Source: Streptomyces sp. CC208A (lineage in GTDB: Bacteria; Actinomycetota; Actinomycetes; Streptomycetales; Streptomycetaceae). From it: a stretch of DNA of 60,590 nt. A program made the position numbers and the translations under genes. How positions within the stretch are numbered: the first letter of the stretch is position 1; each line of letters begins with the position of its first letter. The notes under the pieces are model-generated. The model searched no databases and had not been told where the DNA came from. It saw nothing but the letters and a program-made list of their open reading frames with translations. This document shows, piece by piece, positions 43,303 through 51,615 of this stretch. The DNA lies in NCBI RefSeq assembly GCF_030010625.1, contig NZ_JASCXN010000040.1:1-60590 (forward strand). Reading direction: 5' to 3'.

Positions 43303-44445
43303 ATGCCCATGGACCAGCACGAACACGGACCTCTGGCCGGCTTCACCGTCGGCGTCACCGCGGCCCGGCGCGCGGACGAACTCATCGCCCTGCTGCGCCG
43401 GCGCGGCGCGGCCGTCGTGCACGGCCCCGCGCTGCGGATCGTCCCCCTCGCCGACGACACCGAACTCCTCGCCGCCACCAAGGAGATCATCGGCAACACG
43501 CCGGACGTCGTCGTCGCCACCACCGCGATCGGCTTCCGCGGGTGGGTCGAGGCGGCCGAGGGCTGGGGGTACGGCTCCGAGCTCCTCGACGCGCTGCGCG
43601 GGGTCGAGCTCCTCGCCCGCGGACCCAAGGTCAAGGGGGCCGTACGGGCGGCCGGGCTCACCGAGTCCTGGTCGCCCTCCTCCGAGTCCATGGCCGAGGT
43701 CCTCGACCGGCTCCTCGCCGAAGGCGTCGACGGGCGGCGGATCGCCCTCCAGCTCCACGGCGAACCGCTCCCCGGCTTCGTCGAGGCGCTCACCGCCGCC
43801 GGGGCGAGCGTCGTCGGCGTCCCCGTCTACCGGTGGATGCCGCCGGAGGACCTGGGACCGCTCGACCGGCTCCTCGACGCGGTGCTGTCCGGCGCCGTCG
43901 ACGCGCTCGCCTTCACCAGCGCGCCCGCGGCGGCTTCGCTGTTCGCGCGGGCGGCGGAGCGGGGGGTACGGGACCGGCTCGTCGAGGCGCTGCGGCACGA
44001 GGTGCTCGCGGTGTGCGTGGGCCCCGTGACGGCCCTCCCGTTGCAGGCCGAGGGCATCCCGACGCACCAGCCCGAACGGTTCCGGCTCGGTCCGCTCGTC
44101 CAGCTCCTCTGCACCGAACTGCCCGCCCGGTCCCGGGTCCTGCCCGTCGCCGGGCACCGCCTGGAGATCCGGGGCCACGCGGTCCTCGTCGACGGCGAAC
44201 TCCGCCCCGTTCCGCCCGCCGGCATGGCCCTCCTCGACCGCCTCGCCCACCGCCCCGGCTGGGTCGTCTCCCGCGCCGACCTGCTGCGGGCGCTGCCGGG
44301 CGCGGGGCGGGACGAGCACGCCGTGGAGACGGCGATGGCACGCCTCCGGGTCTCCCTGGGCGTGCCCAAGCTGATCCAGACGGTCGTCAAACGCGGCTAC
44401 CGCCTCTCCGTGGATCCCCTGGCCGACGACCCGCCGGCACCGTGA
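43303..44445 (+). CDS. nnaR: NnaR, HemD-like protein with OmpR-type DNA-binding domain
   Basis: This is a protein of about 380 residues. Residues 1-265 have a uroporphyrinogen-III synthase (HemD)-like fold (LAGFTVGVTAARRADELIALLRRRG, then VDALAFTSAPAAASLF). The last ~100 residues are a winged helix like OmpR C-termini (HRLEIRGHAVLVDGELRPV ... VETAMARLRVSLG ... TVVKRGYRL). This combination is known for NnaR, a co-activator with GlnR of nitrate/nitrite genes. I chose ATG 43303 because the GlnR-like box lies upstream; GTG 43231 and GTG 43267 are alternatives. Confidence 0.9.
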   Translation: MPMDQHEHGPLAGFTVGVTAARRADELIALLRRRGAAVVHGPALRIVPLADDTELLAATKEIIGNTPDVVVATTAIGFRGWVEAAEGWGYGSELLDALRGVELLARGPKVKGAVRAAGLTESWSPSSESMAEVLDRLLAEGVDGRRIALQLHGEPLPGFVEALTAAGASVVGVPVYRWMPPEDLGPLDRLLDAVLSGAVDALAFTSAPAAASLFARAAERGVRDRLVEALRHEVLAVCVGPVTALPLQAEGIPTHQPERFRLGPLVQLLCTELPARSRVLPVAGHRLEIRGHAVLVDGELRPVPPAGMALLDRLAHRPGWVVSRADLLRALPGAGRDEHAVETAMARLRVSLGVPKLIQTVVKRGYRLSVDPLADDPPAP

Positions 44446-44471
44446 CGGCCCTCGCGCGGTAACGTGCCGGC

Positions 44472-44990
44472 ATGGTCGACGGGGTGGGGATCAGGGCGGC
44501 GCGGGAGACGGACGCGGGGGCGCTCGCGGAGGCGCTCGCGCGGAACCGGGCGCACATGCGGGCCACCGAGCCGCACCGGAGCGAGCGGTACTACACGGCC
44601 GAGGCGCAGGCGGAGCTGCTGGCCGACGGCGGACGGCGGTGGTTCGCCGTCAAGGGCGACAGGATCCTCGGGGCCGCCATTCTGTCGGGGATCGTGCTCG
44701 GTCCCTTCCGCAGCGCCTCCCTCGGTTACTGGGTCGACGGCGGGCACACCCGCCGCGGCATCGCCTCCGCGCTCGTCGACGAGGTGATCCGGGCCTCGCG
44801 GGACGAGCTCGGGCTGCACCGGATCGAGGCGTCCACCCTCCTGGACAACCACGCCTCGCAGCGCGTGCTCGCCGGGGCAGGGTTCGAGCGGATCGGGACC
44901 GCGCCCCGGTACCTGCACATCGACGGCGCCTGGCGCGATCATCACCTCTTCCAGCGGATCCTGCACGATCAGGCGCCGCCCCTCGCCTGA
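44472..44990 (+). CDS. GNAT-family N-acetyltransferase (RimJ-like)
   Basis: This is a 172-residue acetyltransferase with GYWVDGGHTRRGIASALVDEV as the acetyl-CoA binding region and LLDNHASQRVLAGAGFERIG typical of ribosomal-protein acetyltransferase-like enzymes. TAACGT lies six bases before the ATG, so the transcript is probably leaderless. The substrate is unknown. The HelD-like gene starts 62 bases after its stop but has its own ribosome binding site. Confidence 0.88.
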   Translation: MVDGVGIRAARETDAGALAEALARNRAHMRATEPHRSERYYTAEAQAELLADGGRRWFAVKGDRILGAAILSGIVLGPFRSASLGYWVDGGHTRRGIASALVDEVIRASRDELGLHRIEASTLLDNHASQRVLAGAGFERIGTAPRYLHIDGAWRDHHLFQRILHDQAPPLA

Positions 44991-45052
44991 CACGGCAGCC
45001 GCCGGTGGCGTACCTTTGACGGCTGCCCAGTGCACGTCAGAAGGGGGCCTTA

Positions 45053-47332
45053 GTGGCCGCGCAGGAAGCCGTCGACACGGTCAGAGACCGTGAGATCGGC
45101 GTCGAGCAGGAACATCTGGACCAGGTCTACCGCCGCCTGGAGGAGAAGATCCACGAGGCGGAGTTCCTGATGAACGACGCCGCCCAGAAGGGGCGCGTCG
45201 GCACGCCCGGCGCCCTCGCCGAGCGCGACGCCCAGGTCTTCCGGGCCGGCATCCATCTCAACCGGCTCAACAACGAGTTCGAGGACTTCCTGTTCGGGCG
45301 GATCGACCTGCTGGAAGGGAAGGACGGGGTCAAGGGGCCCGACGGGGCCTACACCTCCGTCGAGCCCGCCGACGACGCCGTCCGGCCCGACAACACCGCC
45401 GACATCGGCGAGACCCTGCACATCGGCCGCATCGGCGTCCTCGACGCCGACTACTCCCCGCTCGTCATCGACTGGCGCGCCCCCGCCGCCGCGCCCTTCT
45501 ACCGGTCCACGCCCGTCGATCCGGGCCGGGTGGTACGCCGCCGGGTCATCCGGTCGAAGGGGCGCCGCGTCCTCGGCGTCGAGGACGACCTGATGCGCCC
45601 CGAGCTGAAGGCCACCCTCGGCGGCGCCGAGCTGCCCGTCATCGGCGACGGCGCCCTGATGGCCGCCCTCGGGCAGGCCCGCTCCCACTCCATGCGGGAC
45701 ATCGTCTCGTCGATCCAGGCCGAGCAGGACCTCGTCATCCGCGCCCCCGCCGCCTCCGTCACGTACGTCGAGGGCGGGCCGGGCACCGGGAAGACCGCCG
45801 TGGCGCTGCACCGGGCCGCGTACCTGCTCTACCAGGACCGCAGGCGGTACGCGGGCGGCATCCTCATCGTCTCGCCGACCCCGTTGCTCGTCTCGTACAC
45901 CGAGGGCGTACTGCCCTCCCTCGGCGAGGAGGGGCAGGTCGCCATCCGGGCGCTCGGCAGCCTGGTCGACGGTGCCGAGGCCGACGCGTACGACGAGCCG
46001 GCCGTCTCCCGCGTCAAGGGCTCCTCCCGCATGGTCGCCGTGCTCCGCAAGGCCGCCCGCGGGGCCCTGGAGCGCCCCGACGCGCCGAGGCTGCTCCGGG
46101 TCGTCGCCTTCGGGCGCCGCCTGGAGCTGCAGGAGGACGAGCTGCGGCGGATCCGGCAGAACGTGCTCTCCGGCACCACCCCCGTCAACCTGCTCCGGCC
46201 CCGCGCCCGCCGTCTCCTCCTCGACGCCCTCTACGCCAGGTCGGGCGCCGCAGGCCGGCACAGCGACCCCGAGCTCGCCGCCGAGCTGCGCTCCTCCTTC
46301 GACGAGGACGTCTCCACCGAGGACTCCTTCCTCGGCTTCCTCGACGCCTGGTGGCCCGAGCTGGCCCCCCGTCAGGTCCTCGACGCCATGGCCGACGAGA
46401 AGCGGCTCGGCCGCTGGGCCCGCCGGGTCCTCAACCCCGGCGAGGTCCGCCGGGTCGCCCGCTCGCTGCGCCGCCCCGGCCTCTCCGTCCACGACGTGGC
46501 CCTCCTCGACGAGCTGGGCACCCTGCTCGGCGCCCCCGCCCGGCCGCGGAAGAAGCGGGAGTACGACCCGCTGGACCAGCTCACCGGTCTGGAGGAGCTG
46601 ATGCCGGTACGGGAGGAGACCCAGCGGGAGCGGGCCGAGCGGCTCGCCGCCGAGCGCACCGAGTACGCGCACGTCATCGTCGACGAGGCCCAGGACCTCA
46701 CGCCCATGCAGTGGCGGATGGTCGGCCGCCGCGGCCGGCACGCCACCTGGACGGTCGTCGGCGACCCGGCCCAGTCCTCCTGGTCCGACCCGGACGAGGC
46801 GGCCGCCGCCCGTGACGAGGCGCTCGGCTCCCGGCCGCGCCGCCGCTTCGAGCTGACCGTGAACTACCGCAACCCGGCCGAGATCGCCGAGCTCGCCGCC
46901 AGGGTCCTCGCCCTCGCCATGCCGGGCAAGGAGTCCCCGAGGGCGGTCCGCTCGACCGGCGTCGAGCCCCGGTTCGTCGCCGTGGCCGACGGCGGTGACC
47001 TGGCGGGGGCCGTACGGGCCGAGGCGGAGCGGCTGCTCGCCGAGGTCGAGGGCACCGTCGGCGTGGTCGTCGCCATGGACCGGCGCGCCGAGGCCGCCCG
47101 CTGGCTCGCCGGGCTGGGCGACCGGGTGGTCGCGCTCGGCTCCCTGGAGGCGAAGGGCCTGGAGTACGACGCCACCCTCGTCGTCTCCCCGGCCGAGATC
47201 GCCGACGAGTCCCCGGCCGGCCTGCGCGTCCTGTACGTGGCCCTCACCCGCTCCACGCAGGCGCTGACCGTGCTCGCGGGGGAACGGGACCTGCCGGACG
47301 AGGCGGGCGTCCCGGACCTCCTGCGGGACTGA
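45053..47332 (+). CDS. helD: HelD-like RNA polymerase recycling ATPase
   Basis: This is a 759-residue UvrD/Rep-like superfamily 1 ATPase. An N-terminal coiled coil (about 15-90) that in HelD enters the RNA polymerase secondary channel is followed by Walker A GGPGTGKT near 241-248, Walker B VIVDEAQDLTPMQWRM and the motif VALTRSTQALTVL. Actinobacterial HelD proteins release stalled RNA polymerase, and some (HelR) give rifampicin tolerance. GTG 45053 has AAGGGGG before it. I see no rifampicin-associated element upstream. Confidence 0.9.
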   Translation: MAAQEAVDTVRDREIGVEQEHLDQVYRRLEEKIHEAEFLMNDAAQKGRVGTPGALAERDAQVFRAGIHLNRLNNEFEDFLFGRIDLLEGKDGVKGPDGAYTSVEPADDAVRPDNTADIGETLHIGRIGVLDADYSPLVIDWRAPAAAPFYRSTPVDPGRVVRRRVIRSKGRRVLGVEDDLMRPELKATLGGAELPVIGDGALMAALGQARSHSMRDIVSSIQAEQDLVIRAPAASVTYVEGGPGTGKTAVALHRAAYLLYQDRRRYAGGILIVSPTPLLVSYTEGVLPSLGEEGQVAIRALGSLVDGAEADAYDEPAVSRVKGSSRMVAVLRKAARGALERPDAPRLLRVVAFGRRLELQEDELRRIRQNVLSGTTPVNLLRPRARRLLLDALYARSGAAGRHSDPELAAELRSSFDEDVSTEDSFLGFLDAWWPELAPRQVLDAMADEKRLGRWARRVLNPGEVRRVARSLRRPGLSVHDVALLDELGTLLGAPARPRKKREYDPLDQLTGLEELMPVREETQRERAERLAAERTEYAHVIVDEAQDLTPMQWRMVGRRGRHATWTVVGDPAQSSWSDPDEAAAARDEALGSRPRRRFELTVNYRNPAEIAELAARVLALAMPGKESPRAVRSTGVEPRFVAVADGGDLAGAVRAEAERLLAEVEGTVGVVVAMDRRAEAARWLAGLGDRVVALGSLEAKGLEYDATLVVSPAEIADESPAGLRVLYVALTRSTQALTVLAGERDLPDEAGVPDLLRD

Positions 47333-47390
47333 ACCGATGTCCTCACGCGTCGGGGGATCACCTTCGGGGAGGGTTTGTTAGCCTTGTCGT

Positions 47391-47540
47391 GACACCGGCT
47401 CGATCCAAGCCCCCGGGCCCAACCTTCGTCCCTCAGAGGGACCACTTGCCGCGAGGCGAGCATGGCGGGTCGGTGTCACTTAGACGTACATACGAAGTTG
47501 GGGCCCCGGTCGTCTTCCGACGACCGGGGCCCCTTCTGTT
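47391..47540 (+). ncRNA. Candidate small RNA between helD-like gene and malic enzyme gene
   Basis: TAGCCT (47379-47384) is a good -10 and puts a start at about G47391. The first bases GACACCG pair perfectly with CGGTGTC at 47471-47477, closing an internal structure that includes the 15-base palindrome GTCCCTCAGAGGGAC (47428-47442). A very strong terminator hairpin with a T-rich tail ends at about 47540. There is no good open reading frame. I recall an S. coelicolor small RNA named scr2952 at the equivalent place but cannot confirm it. Confidence 0.65.
47500..47533 (+). terminator. Strong intrinsic terminator
   Basis: GGGGCCCCGGTCGTC (47500-47514) pairs perfectly with 47519-47533 around TTCC and is followed by TTCTGTTGCT. 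It lies 167 bases after the helD-like gene and most likely ends the small RNA. Confidence 0.9.
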
Positions 47541-47696
47541 GCTCCGCCCTCTCTCGTATGGTGGAAACTACTTTCCGAAAACAAAATGACCGCATTACCT
47601 GCTACCGGCAGGTAGGTGCGACCATCGGAGGGCGCCGACGGGCAACCAGCCGGGTCGGCGTAGCAACGAAGCTAGGGAAAGCAGAGGAACCCGGCC
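47541..47696 (+). promoter_or_regulatory. Promoter and structured leader of the malic enzyme gene
   Basis: TATGGT near 47555 is a possible -10. The leader after it has stems GGAAA-CTAC-TTTCC, CCTGC-TACC-GGCAGG and a longer one starting CGCCGAC and ending GTCGGCG. This is more structure than a normal short leader. I cannot match it to a known riboswitch. Confidence 0.4.
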
Positions 47697-49112
47697 ATGG
47701 CAACGGCGCCCAGCGTCTCGTACTCGATGACGGTCCGCCTGGAGGTGCCCGCGAGCGGCACCGCCGTCTCGCAGCTCACCGCGGCGGTCGAGTCGCACGG
47801 AGGCTCCGTCATCGGCCTCGACGTCACCGCGTCCGGCCACGAGAAGCTCCGGATCGACGTCACCGTCGCCGCGACCTCCACCGCGCACGCCGACGAGATC
47901 GTCGAGCGGCTGCGGGACATCGAGGGCGTCGTCCTCGGCAAGGTCTCCGACCGTACGTTCCTGATGCACCTCGGCGGCAAGATCGAGATGGCGTCCAAGC
48001 ATCCCATCCGCAACCGTGACGACCTCTCGATGATCTACACCCCGGGCGTGGCCCGCGTGTGCATGGCGATCGCCGAGAACCCCGAGGACGCCCGCCGCCT
48101 CACCATCAAGCGCAACTCGGTCGCGGTCGTCACCGACGGCTCCGCCGTCCTCGGCCTCGGCAACATCGGCCCCAAGGCCGCCCTGCCCGTCATGGAGGGC
48201 AAGGCCGCCCTCTTCAAGCGCTTCGCCGGCATCGACGCCTGGCCGATCTGCCTGGACACCCAGGACACCGATGCCATCGTCGAGATCGTCAAGGCGATCG
48301 CCCCCGGCTTCGCGGGCATCAACCTGGAGGACATCTCCGCGCCCCGCTGCTTCGAGATCGAGGCCCGGCTCCGCGAGGCCCTGGACATCCCCGTCTTCCA
48401 CGACGACCAGCACGGCACCGCCATCGTCGTCCTCGCCGCCCTCACCAACGCCCTCCGGGTCGTCGGCAAGGGCATCGGGGACGTACGGGTCGTCATGTCC
48501 GGTGCGGGCGCGGCCGGTACGGCCATCCTGAAGCTGCTGCTCGCCGCGGGCGTCAAGCACGCCGTCGTCGCCGACATCCACGGCGTCGTGCACGCCGGCC
48601 GCGAGGACCTGGTGGCCGCCCCGGCCGACTCGCCGCTGCGCTGGATCGCCGACAACACCAACCCCGAGGGCGTCACCGGCACCCTCAAGGAGGCCGTCGT
48701 CGGCGCCGACGTCTTCATCGGCGTCTCCGCCCCGAACCTGCTGGGCGCCGAGGACGTGGCCGCGATGGCCGAGGGTTCCATCGTGTTCGCGCTCGCGAAC
48801 CCGGACCCGGAGGTCGACCCGGCCGCCGCCCGCCAGACGGCCGCCGTCGTCGCCACCGGCCGCTCGGACTTCCCGAACCAGATCAACAACGTCCTGGTCT
48901 TCCCCGGCGTCTTCCGCGGCCTGCTCGACGCGCAGTCCCGCACGGTGAACACCGAGATGATGCTCGCCGCCGCCACCGCCCTCGCGGACGTCGTCACCGA
49001 GGACGAGCTGAACCCGAACTACATCATCCCGTCCGTCTTCAACGACAAGGTCGCGGGCGCCGTCGCCGGCGCGGTCCGCAACGCGGCGAAGGCGGCGGGC
49101 GCGGGCGCCTGA
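47697..49112 (+). CDS. NAD-dependent malic enzyme with N-terminal ACT domain
   Basis: This is a 471-residue oxidative decarboxylase converting malate to pyruvate. Residues 5-85 form an ACT-like regulatory domain. The catalytic domain has the proton-transfer tyrosine in MIYTPGVARVC, a lysine in KAALFKRFAG, metal-binding acidic residues in NLEDISAPRCFEIE and the NAD-binding MSGAGAAGTAILKLLL. The ACT fusion suggests amino-acid feedback. The ATG at 47697 is preceded by GAGGAACCCGGCC. Confidence 0.94.
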   Translation: MATAPSVSYSMTVRLEVPASGTAVSQLTAAVESHGGSVIGLDVTASGHEKLRIDVTVAATSTAHADEIVERLRDIEGVVLGKVSDRTFLMHLGGKIEMASKHPIRNRDDLSMIYTPGVARVCMAIAENPEDARRLTIKRNSVAVVTDGSAVLGLGNIGPKAALPVMEGKAALFKRFAGIDAWPICLDTQDTDAIVEIVKAIAPGFAGINLEDISAPRCFEIEARLREALDIPVFHDDQHGTAIVVLAALTNALRVVGKGIGDVRVVMSGAGAAGTAILKLLLAAGVKHAVVADIHGVVHAGREDLVAAPADSPLRWIADNTNPEGVTGTLKEAVVGADVFIGVSAPNLLGAEDVAAMAEGSIVFALANPDPEVDPAAARQTAAVVATGRSDFPNQINNVLVFPGVFRGLLDAQSRTVNTEMMLAAATALADVVTEDELNPNYIIPSVFNDKVAGAVAGAVRNAAKAAGAGA

Positions 49113-49131
49113 GCCCCGGACGGCCCTGCGC

Positions 49132-49181
49132 GGCCCTACGTGGCCCCCGGGTGGCCTACGCGGCCCCCGGGCGGTCCTACG
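49132..49181 (+). repeat. 20-bp imperfect tandem repeat after malic enzyme gene
   Basis: GGCCCTACGTGGCCCCCGGG (49132-49151), TGGCCTACGCGGCCCCCGGG (49152-49171) and the partial CGGTCCTACGTGAGC follow one another at a 20-base period. It starts 20 bases after the stop codon. No function is evident. Confidence 0.75.
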
Positions 49182-49352
49182 TGAGCGTGTCGCGATTCGC
49201 GGAGCCGTAAACCCGCCTTTAGGGTGGCTTTTCGGCTCCGCACCGTTTGCGGGGAGTCGACGCTACGTCACCAGGAGGGGGATCCGGCGCTTTTCGTGTG
49301 ACCCCAAGGGGTGCCGGATTGGCGTTCCCGCCGCTGGTGGGGGCAGGATGCT

Positions 49353-49385
49353 CCCCCGAGGACTTCGTCCAGGGGGACCCCCAGG
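49353..49385 (+). repeat. Palindromic element in the hupA leader
   Basis: CCCCC-GA-GGAC-TTC-GTCC-A-GGGGG (49353-49376) is a nearly perfect hairpin followed by ACCCCC. The same layout (C-run, ~20-base variable stem-loop, G-run, A, second C-run) is found at 51888-51928 inside the yqgE-like gene, which points to one family of dispersed elements. Confidence 0.6.
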
Positions 49386-49495
49386 GCGCGAGGGATCACG
49401 AGAGGCAGACCCGGGTCCGGGGACTGTCCGAGGCCCCTGGCAGCATCGGCTTCGATCTCACGCCTCACAGGCAAGAAGAACACGGGAGTAACAAC

Positions 49496-49777
49496 ATGAA
49501 CCGCAGTGAGCTGGTGGCCGCGCTGGCCGATCGCGCCGAGGTGACCCGCAAGGACGCCGACGCCGTGCTGGCCGCCCTCGCCGAGACCGTCGGCGAGGTC
49601 GTCGCCAAGGGCGACGAGAAGGTCACCATCCCCGGCTTCCTGACCTTCGAGCGCACCCACCGTGCCGCTCGCACCGCTCGTAACCCGCAGACCGGCGACC
49701 CGATCAACATCCCGGCCGGCTACAGCGTGAAGGTCTCCGCGGGCTCGAAGCTCAAGGAAGCCGCCAAGGGCAAGTAA
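49496..49777 (+). CDS. hupA: HU-type nucleoid-associated protein (short form)
   Basis: This is a 93-residue histone-like DNA-bending protein. The DNA-binding arm region GFLTFERTHRAARTARNPQTGDPINIPA is intact, and the N-terminal helices (MNRSELVAALADRAEVTRKDAD) are typical. It lacks the Lys/Ala-rich tail of the sporulation HU (HupS), so it is the vegetative HupA type. The ATG at 49496 has GGGAG upstream. A strong terminator follows. Confidence 0.96.
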   Translation: MNRSELVAALADRAEVTRKDADAVLAALAETVGEVVAKGDEKVTIPGFLTFERTHRAARTARNPQTGDPINIPAGYSVKVSAGSKLKEAAKGK

Positions 49778-49797
49778 GCGGCCTGTAGGCGCGTGAA

Positions 49798-49831
49798 AAG
49801 GGCGGCCACCCCCTCCGGGGTGGCCGCCCTT
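49798..49831. terminator. Hairpin terminator after hupA
   Basis: AAGGGCGGCCACCCC (49798-49812) pairs perfectly with 49817-49831 around CTCC and is followed by CTTGTCGTG. It lies between the convergent hupA and murA genes. Confidence 0.88.
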
Positions 49832-49864
49832 CTTGTCGTGCCCGTACGAGCCCGGCAGAACGCC

Positions 49865-50047
49865 CTACACCAGCGCGCCGCCCGGCAGCTCCACCTTCGC
49901 GCCGAGCTCGACCAGCTTCTCCATGCTGTGCTTGCCCGGGGGATGACCCCCGGACCCCCCAGCAGGGGGCCGACGGCGGCGGACGTGTCAGACCAGCGCG
50001 CTGCCCGGCAGCTCCACCTTCGCGCCCAGCTCCACGAGCTTCTCCAT
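49865..50047 (-). repeat. Duplicated 3' end of murA with palindromic element between copies
   Basis: The last 60 bases of murA (49988-50047) recur at 49865-49924 in the same orientation, with about five substitutions plus the stop change TGA to TAG. The copy still encodes MEKLVELGAKVELPGGALV and a stop. The gap between copies is 63 bases. It contains a 31-bp palindromic element (49935-49965) nearly identical, on this strand, to 9055-9084. Confidence 0.92.
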
Positions 50048-51328
50048 GAAGTTCTCGTAGCCGCGGTTGATCAGGTCGATGCCGTGGACCCGGCTCGTGC
50101 CCTGGGCGGCGAGGGCCGCGATCAGGTACGAGAAGCCGCCGCGCAGGTCCGGGATGACCAGGTCGGCGCCCTGGAGGCGGGTGGGGCCGCTGACGACCGC
50201 CGAGTGGAGGAAGTTCCGCTGGCCGAAGCGGCAGTCGGAGCCGCCCAGGCACTCGCGGTACAGCTGGATGTGAGCACCCATCTGGTTGAGCGCCGAGGTG
50301 AAGCCGAGCCGGGACTCGTACACCGTCTCGTGGACGATGGAGAGGCCGGACGCCTGCGTCAGGGCGACGACCAGCGGCTGCTGCCAGTCGGTCTGGAAGC
50401 CGGGGTGGACGTCGGTCTCCAGCGCGATCGCGTTGAGCGAGCCGCCCGGGTGCCAGAAGCGGATGCCCTCGTCGTCGATCTCGAAGGCGCCGCCGACCTT
50501 CCGGTAGGTGTTGAGGAAGGTCATCATCGAGCGCTGCTGGGCGCCGCGCACGTAGATGTTGCCCTCGGTGGCCAGCGCCGCGGACGCCCAGGAGGCCGCC
50601 TCCAGGCGGTCCGGGAGGGCGCGGTGGGTGTAGCCGCCGAGCTTGTCGACACCGGTGATCCGGATGGTCCGGTCGGTGTCCATGGAGATGATCGCGCCCA
50701 TCTTCTGCAGGACGCAGATCAGGTCCTCGATCTCCGGCTCCACCGCCGCGTTCGACAGCTCGGTGACACCCTCCGCGAGGACCGCCGTGAGCAGCACCTG
50801 CTCGGTCGAGCCGACCGAGGGGTACGGAAGGCGGATCTTGCAACCGCGAAGCCGCTGCGGGGCCTCCAGGTACTGGCCGTCGGCCCGCTTCTCGATGGTC
50901 GCGCCGAACTGGCGGAGCACGTCGAAGTGGAAGTCGATCGGCCGGCCGCCGATGTCGCAGCCGCCGAGGCCCGGGATGAAGGCGTGGCCGAGGCGGTGAA
51001 GCAGCGGGCCGCAGAAGAGGATCGGGATGCGCGACGAACCGGCGTGGGCGTCGATGTCGGCGACGTTGGCGGACTCGACGTGCGTCGGGTCGAGCACCAG
51101 CTCGCCGGGCTCGTCCCCGGGGCGGACCGTCACGCCGTGCAACTGGAGCAGCCCGCGGACCACCCGGACGTCACGGATGTCGGGCACGTTGCGCAGTCGG
51201 CTCGGACCGCTGCCGAGCAGGGCGGCGACCATCGCCTTGGGCACGAGGTTCTTCGCGCCGCGGACGCGGATCTCGCCCTCCAGCGGGGTTCCGCCGTGGA
51301 CAAGCAGGACATCGTCTGTGCCGGTCAT
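49988..51328 (-). CDS. murA: MurA, UDP-N-acetylglucosamine 1-carboxyvinyltransferase
   Basis: This is the 446-residue enzyme for the first committed step of peptidoglycan synthesis, transferring enolpyruvate from PEP to UDP-GlcNAc; it is the target of fosfomycin. The loop cysteine is present (Cys124 in GLGGCDIGGRPIDFH), so it should be fosfomycin-sensitive in principle. RGAKN near 23-27 is the conserved substrate-binding segment. It is longer than E. coli MurA by about 27 residues. The 3' end is duplicated downstream. Confidence 0.95.
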   Translation of the reverse strand: MTGTDDVLLVHGGTPLEGEIRVRGAKNLVPKAMVAALLGSGPSRLRNVPDIRDVRVVRGLLQLHGVTVRPGDEPGELVLDPTHVESANVADIDAHAGSSRIPILFCGPLLHRLGHAFIPGLGGCDIGGRPIDFHFDVLRQFGATIEKRADGQYLEAPQRLRGCKIRLPYPSVGSTEQVLLTAVLAEGVTELSNAAVEPEIEDLICVLQKMGAIISMDTDRTIRITGVDKLGGYTHRALPDRLEAASWASAALATEGNIYVRGAQQRSMMTFLNTYRKVGGAFEIDDEGIRFWHPGGSLNAIALETDVHPGFQTDWQQPLVVALTQASGLSIVHETVYESRLGFTSALNQMGAHIQLYRECLGGSDCRFGQRNFLHSAVVSGPTRLQGADLVIPDLRGGFSYLIAALAAQGTSRVHGIDLINRGYENFMEKLVELGAKVELPGSALV

Positions 51329-51615
51329 GAATCTCGCGTTCCGGAGTCGTCGGTCGGGGGCCAGAGAAAAGAGTAAGGGCCCATGAGACCCCGATCGGGC
51401 CCCTCGGGGGGCCTGTCAGATGTAATGAATTCGGCACAACACCCTCCGCTCCCGCGATCTTGCGGACGGTCACCGTCCGCTTCCCGTCGGCGGGCGGCCG
51501 GGACCGTTCCGTCCCGCCCCTCCCGACCTGCGGCGCTCGCGCGCCTTTCCCCGGGTTTCCCGGCATCGGGCCCGAGAACCCCCGTACTCGCCGAAGATGC
51601 GGAATCATGTGTCGC

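Larger units (their letters stand above)
49113..49495. promoter_or_regulatory. Intergenic region before hupA with two repeat structures
   Basis: These 383 bases hold no gene I support. They contain a 20-bp tandem repeat (49132-49181), a small stem with CGCCTTTAGGGTGGC, and a palindromic element at 49353-49376. The promoter of hupA should lie here; no clear -10/-35 pair was found. Confidence 0.5.

Noticed and set aside
47600..47696. A cobalamin, c-di-AMP or other known riboswitch in the malic enzyme leader
   Set aside because: The stems do not show the conserved core sequences of the classes I know, so only a structured leader is recorded.
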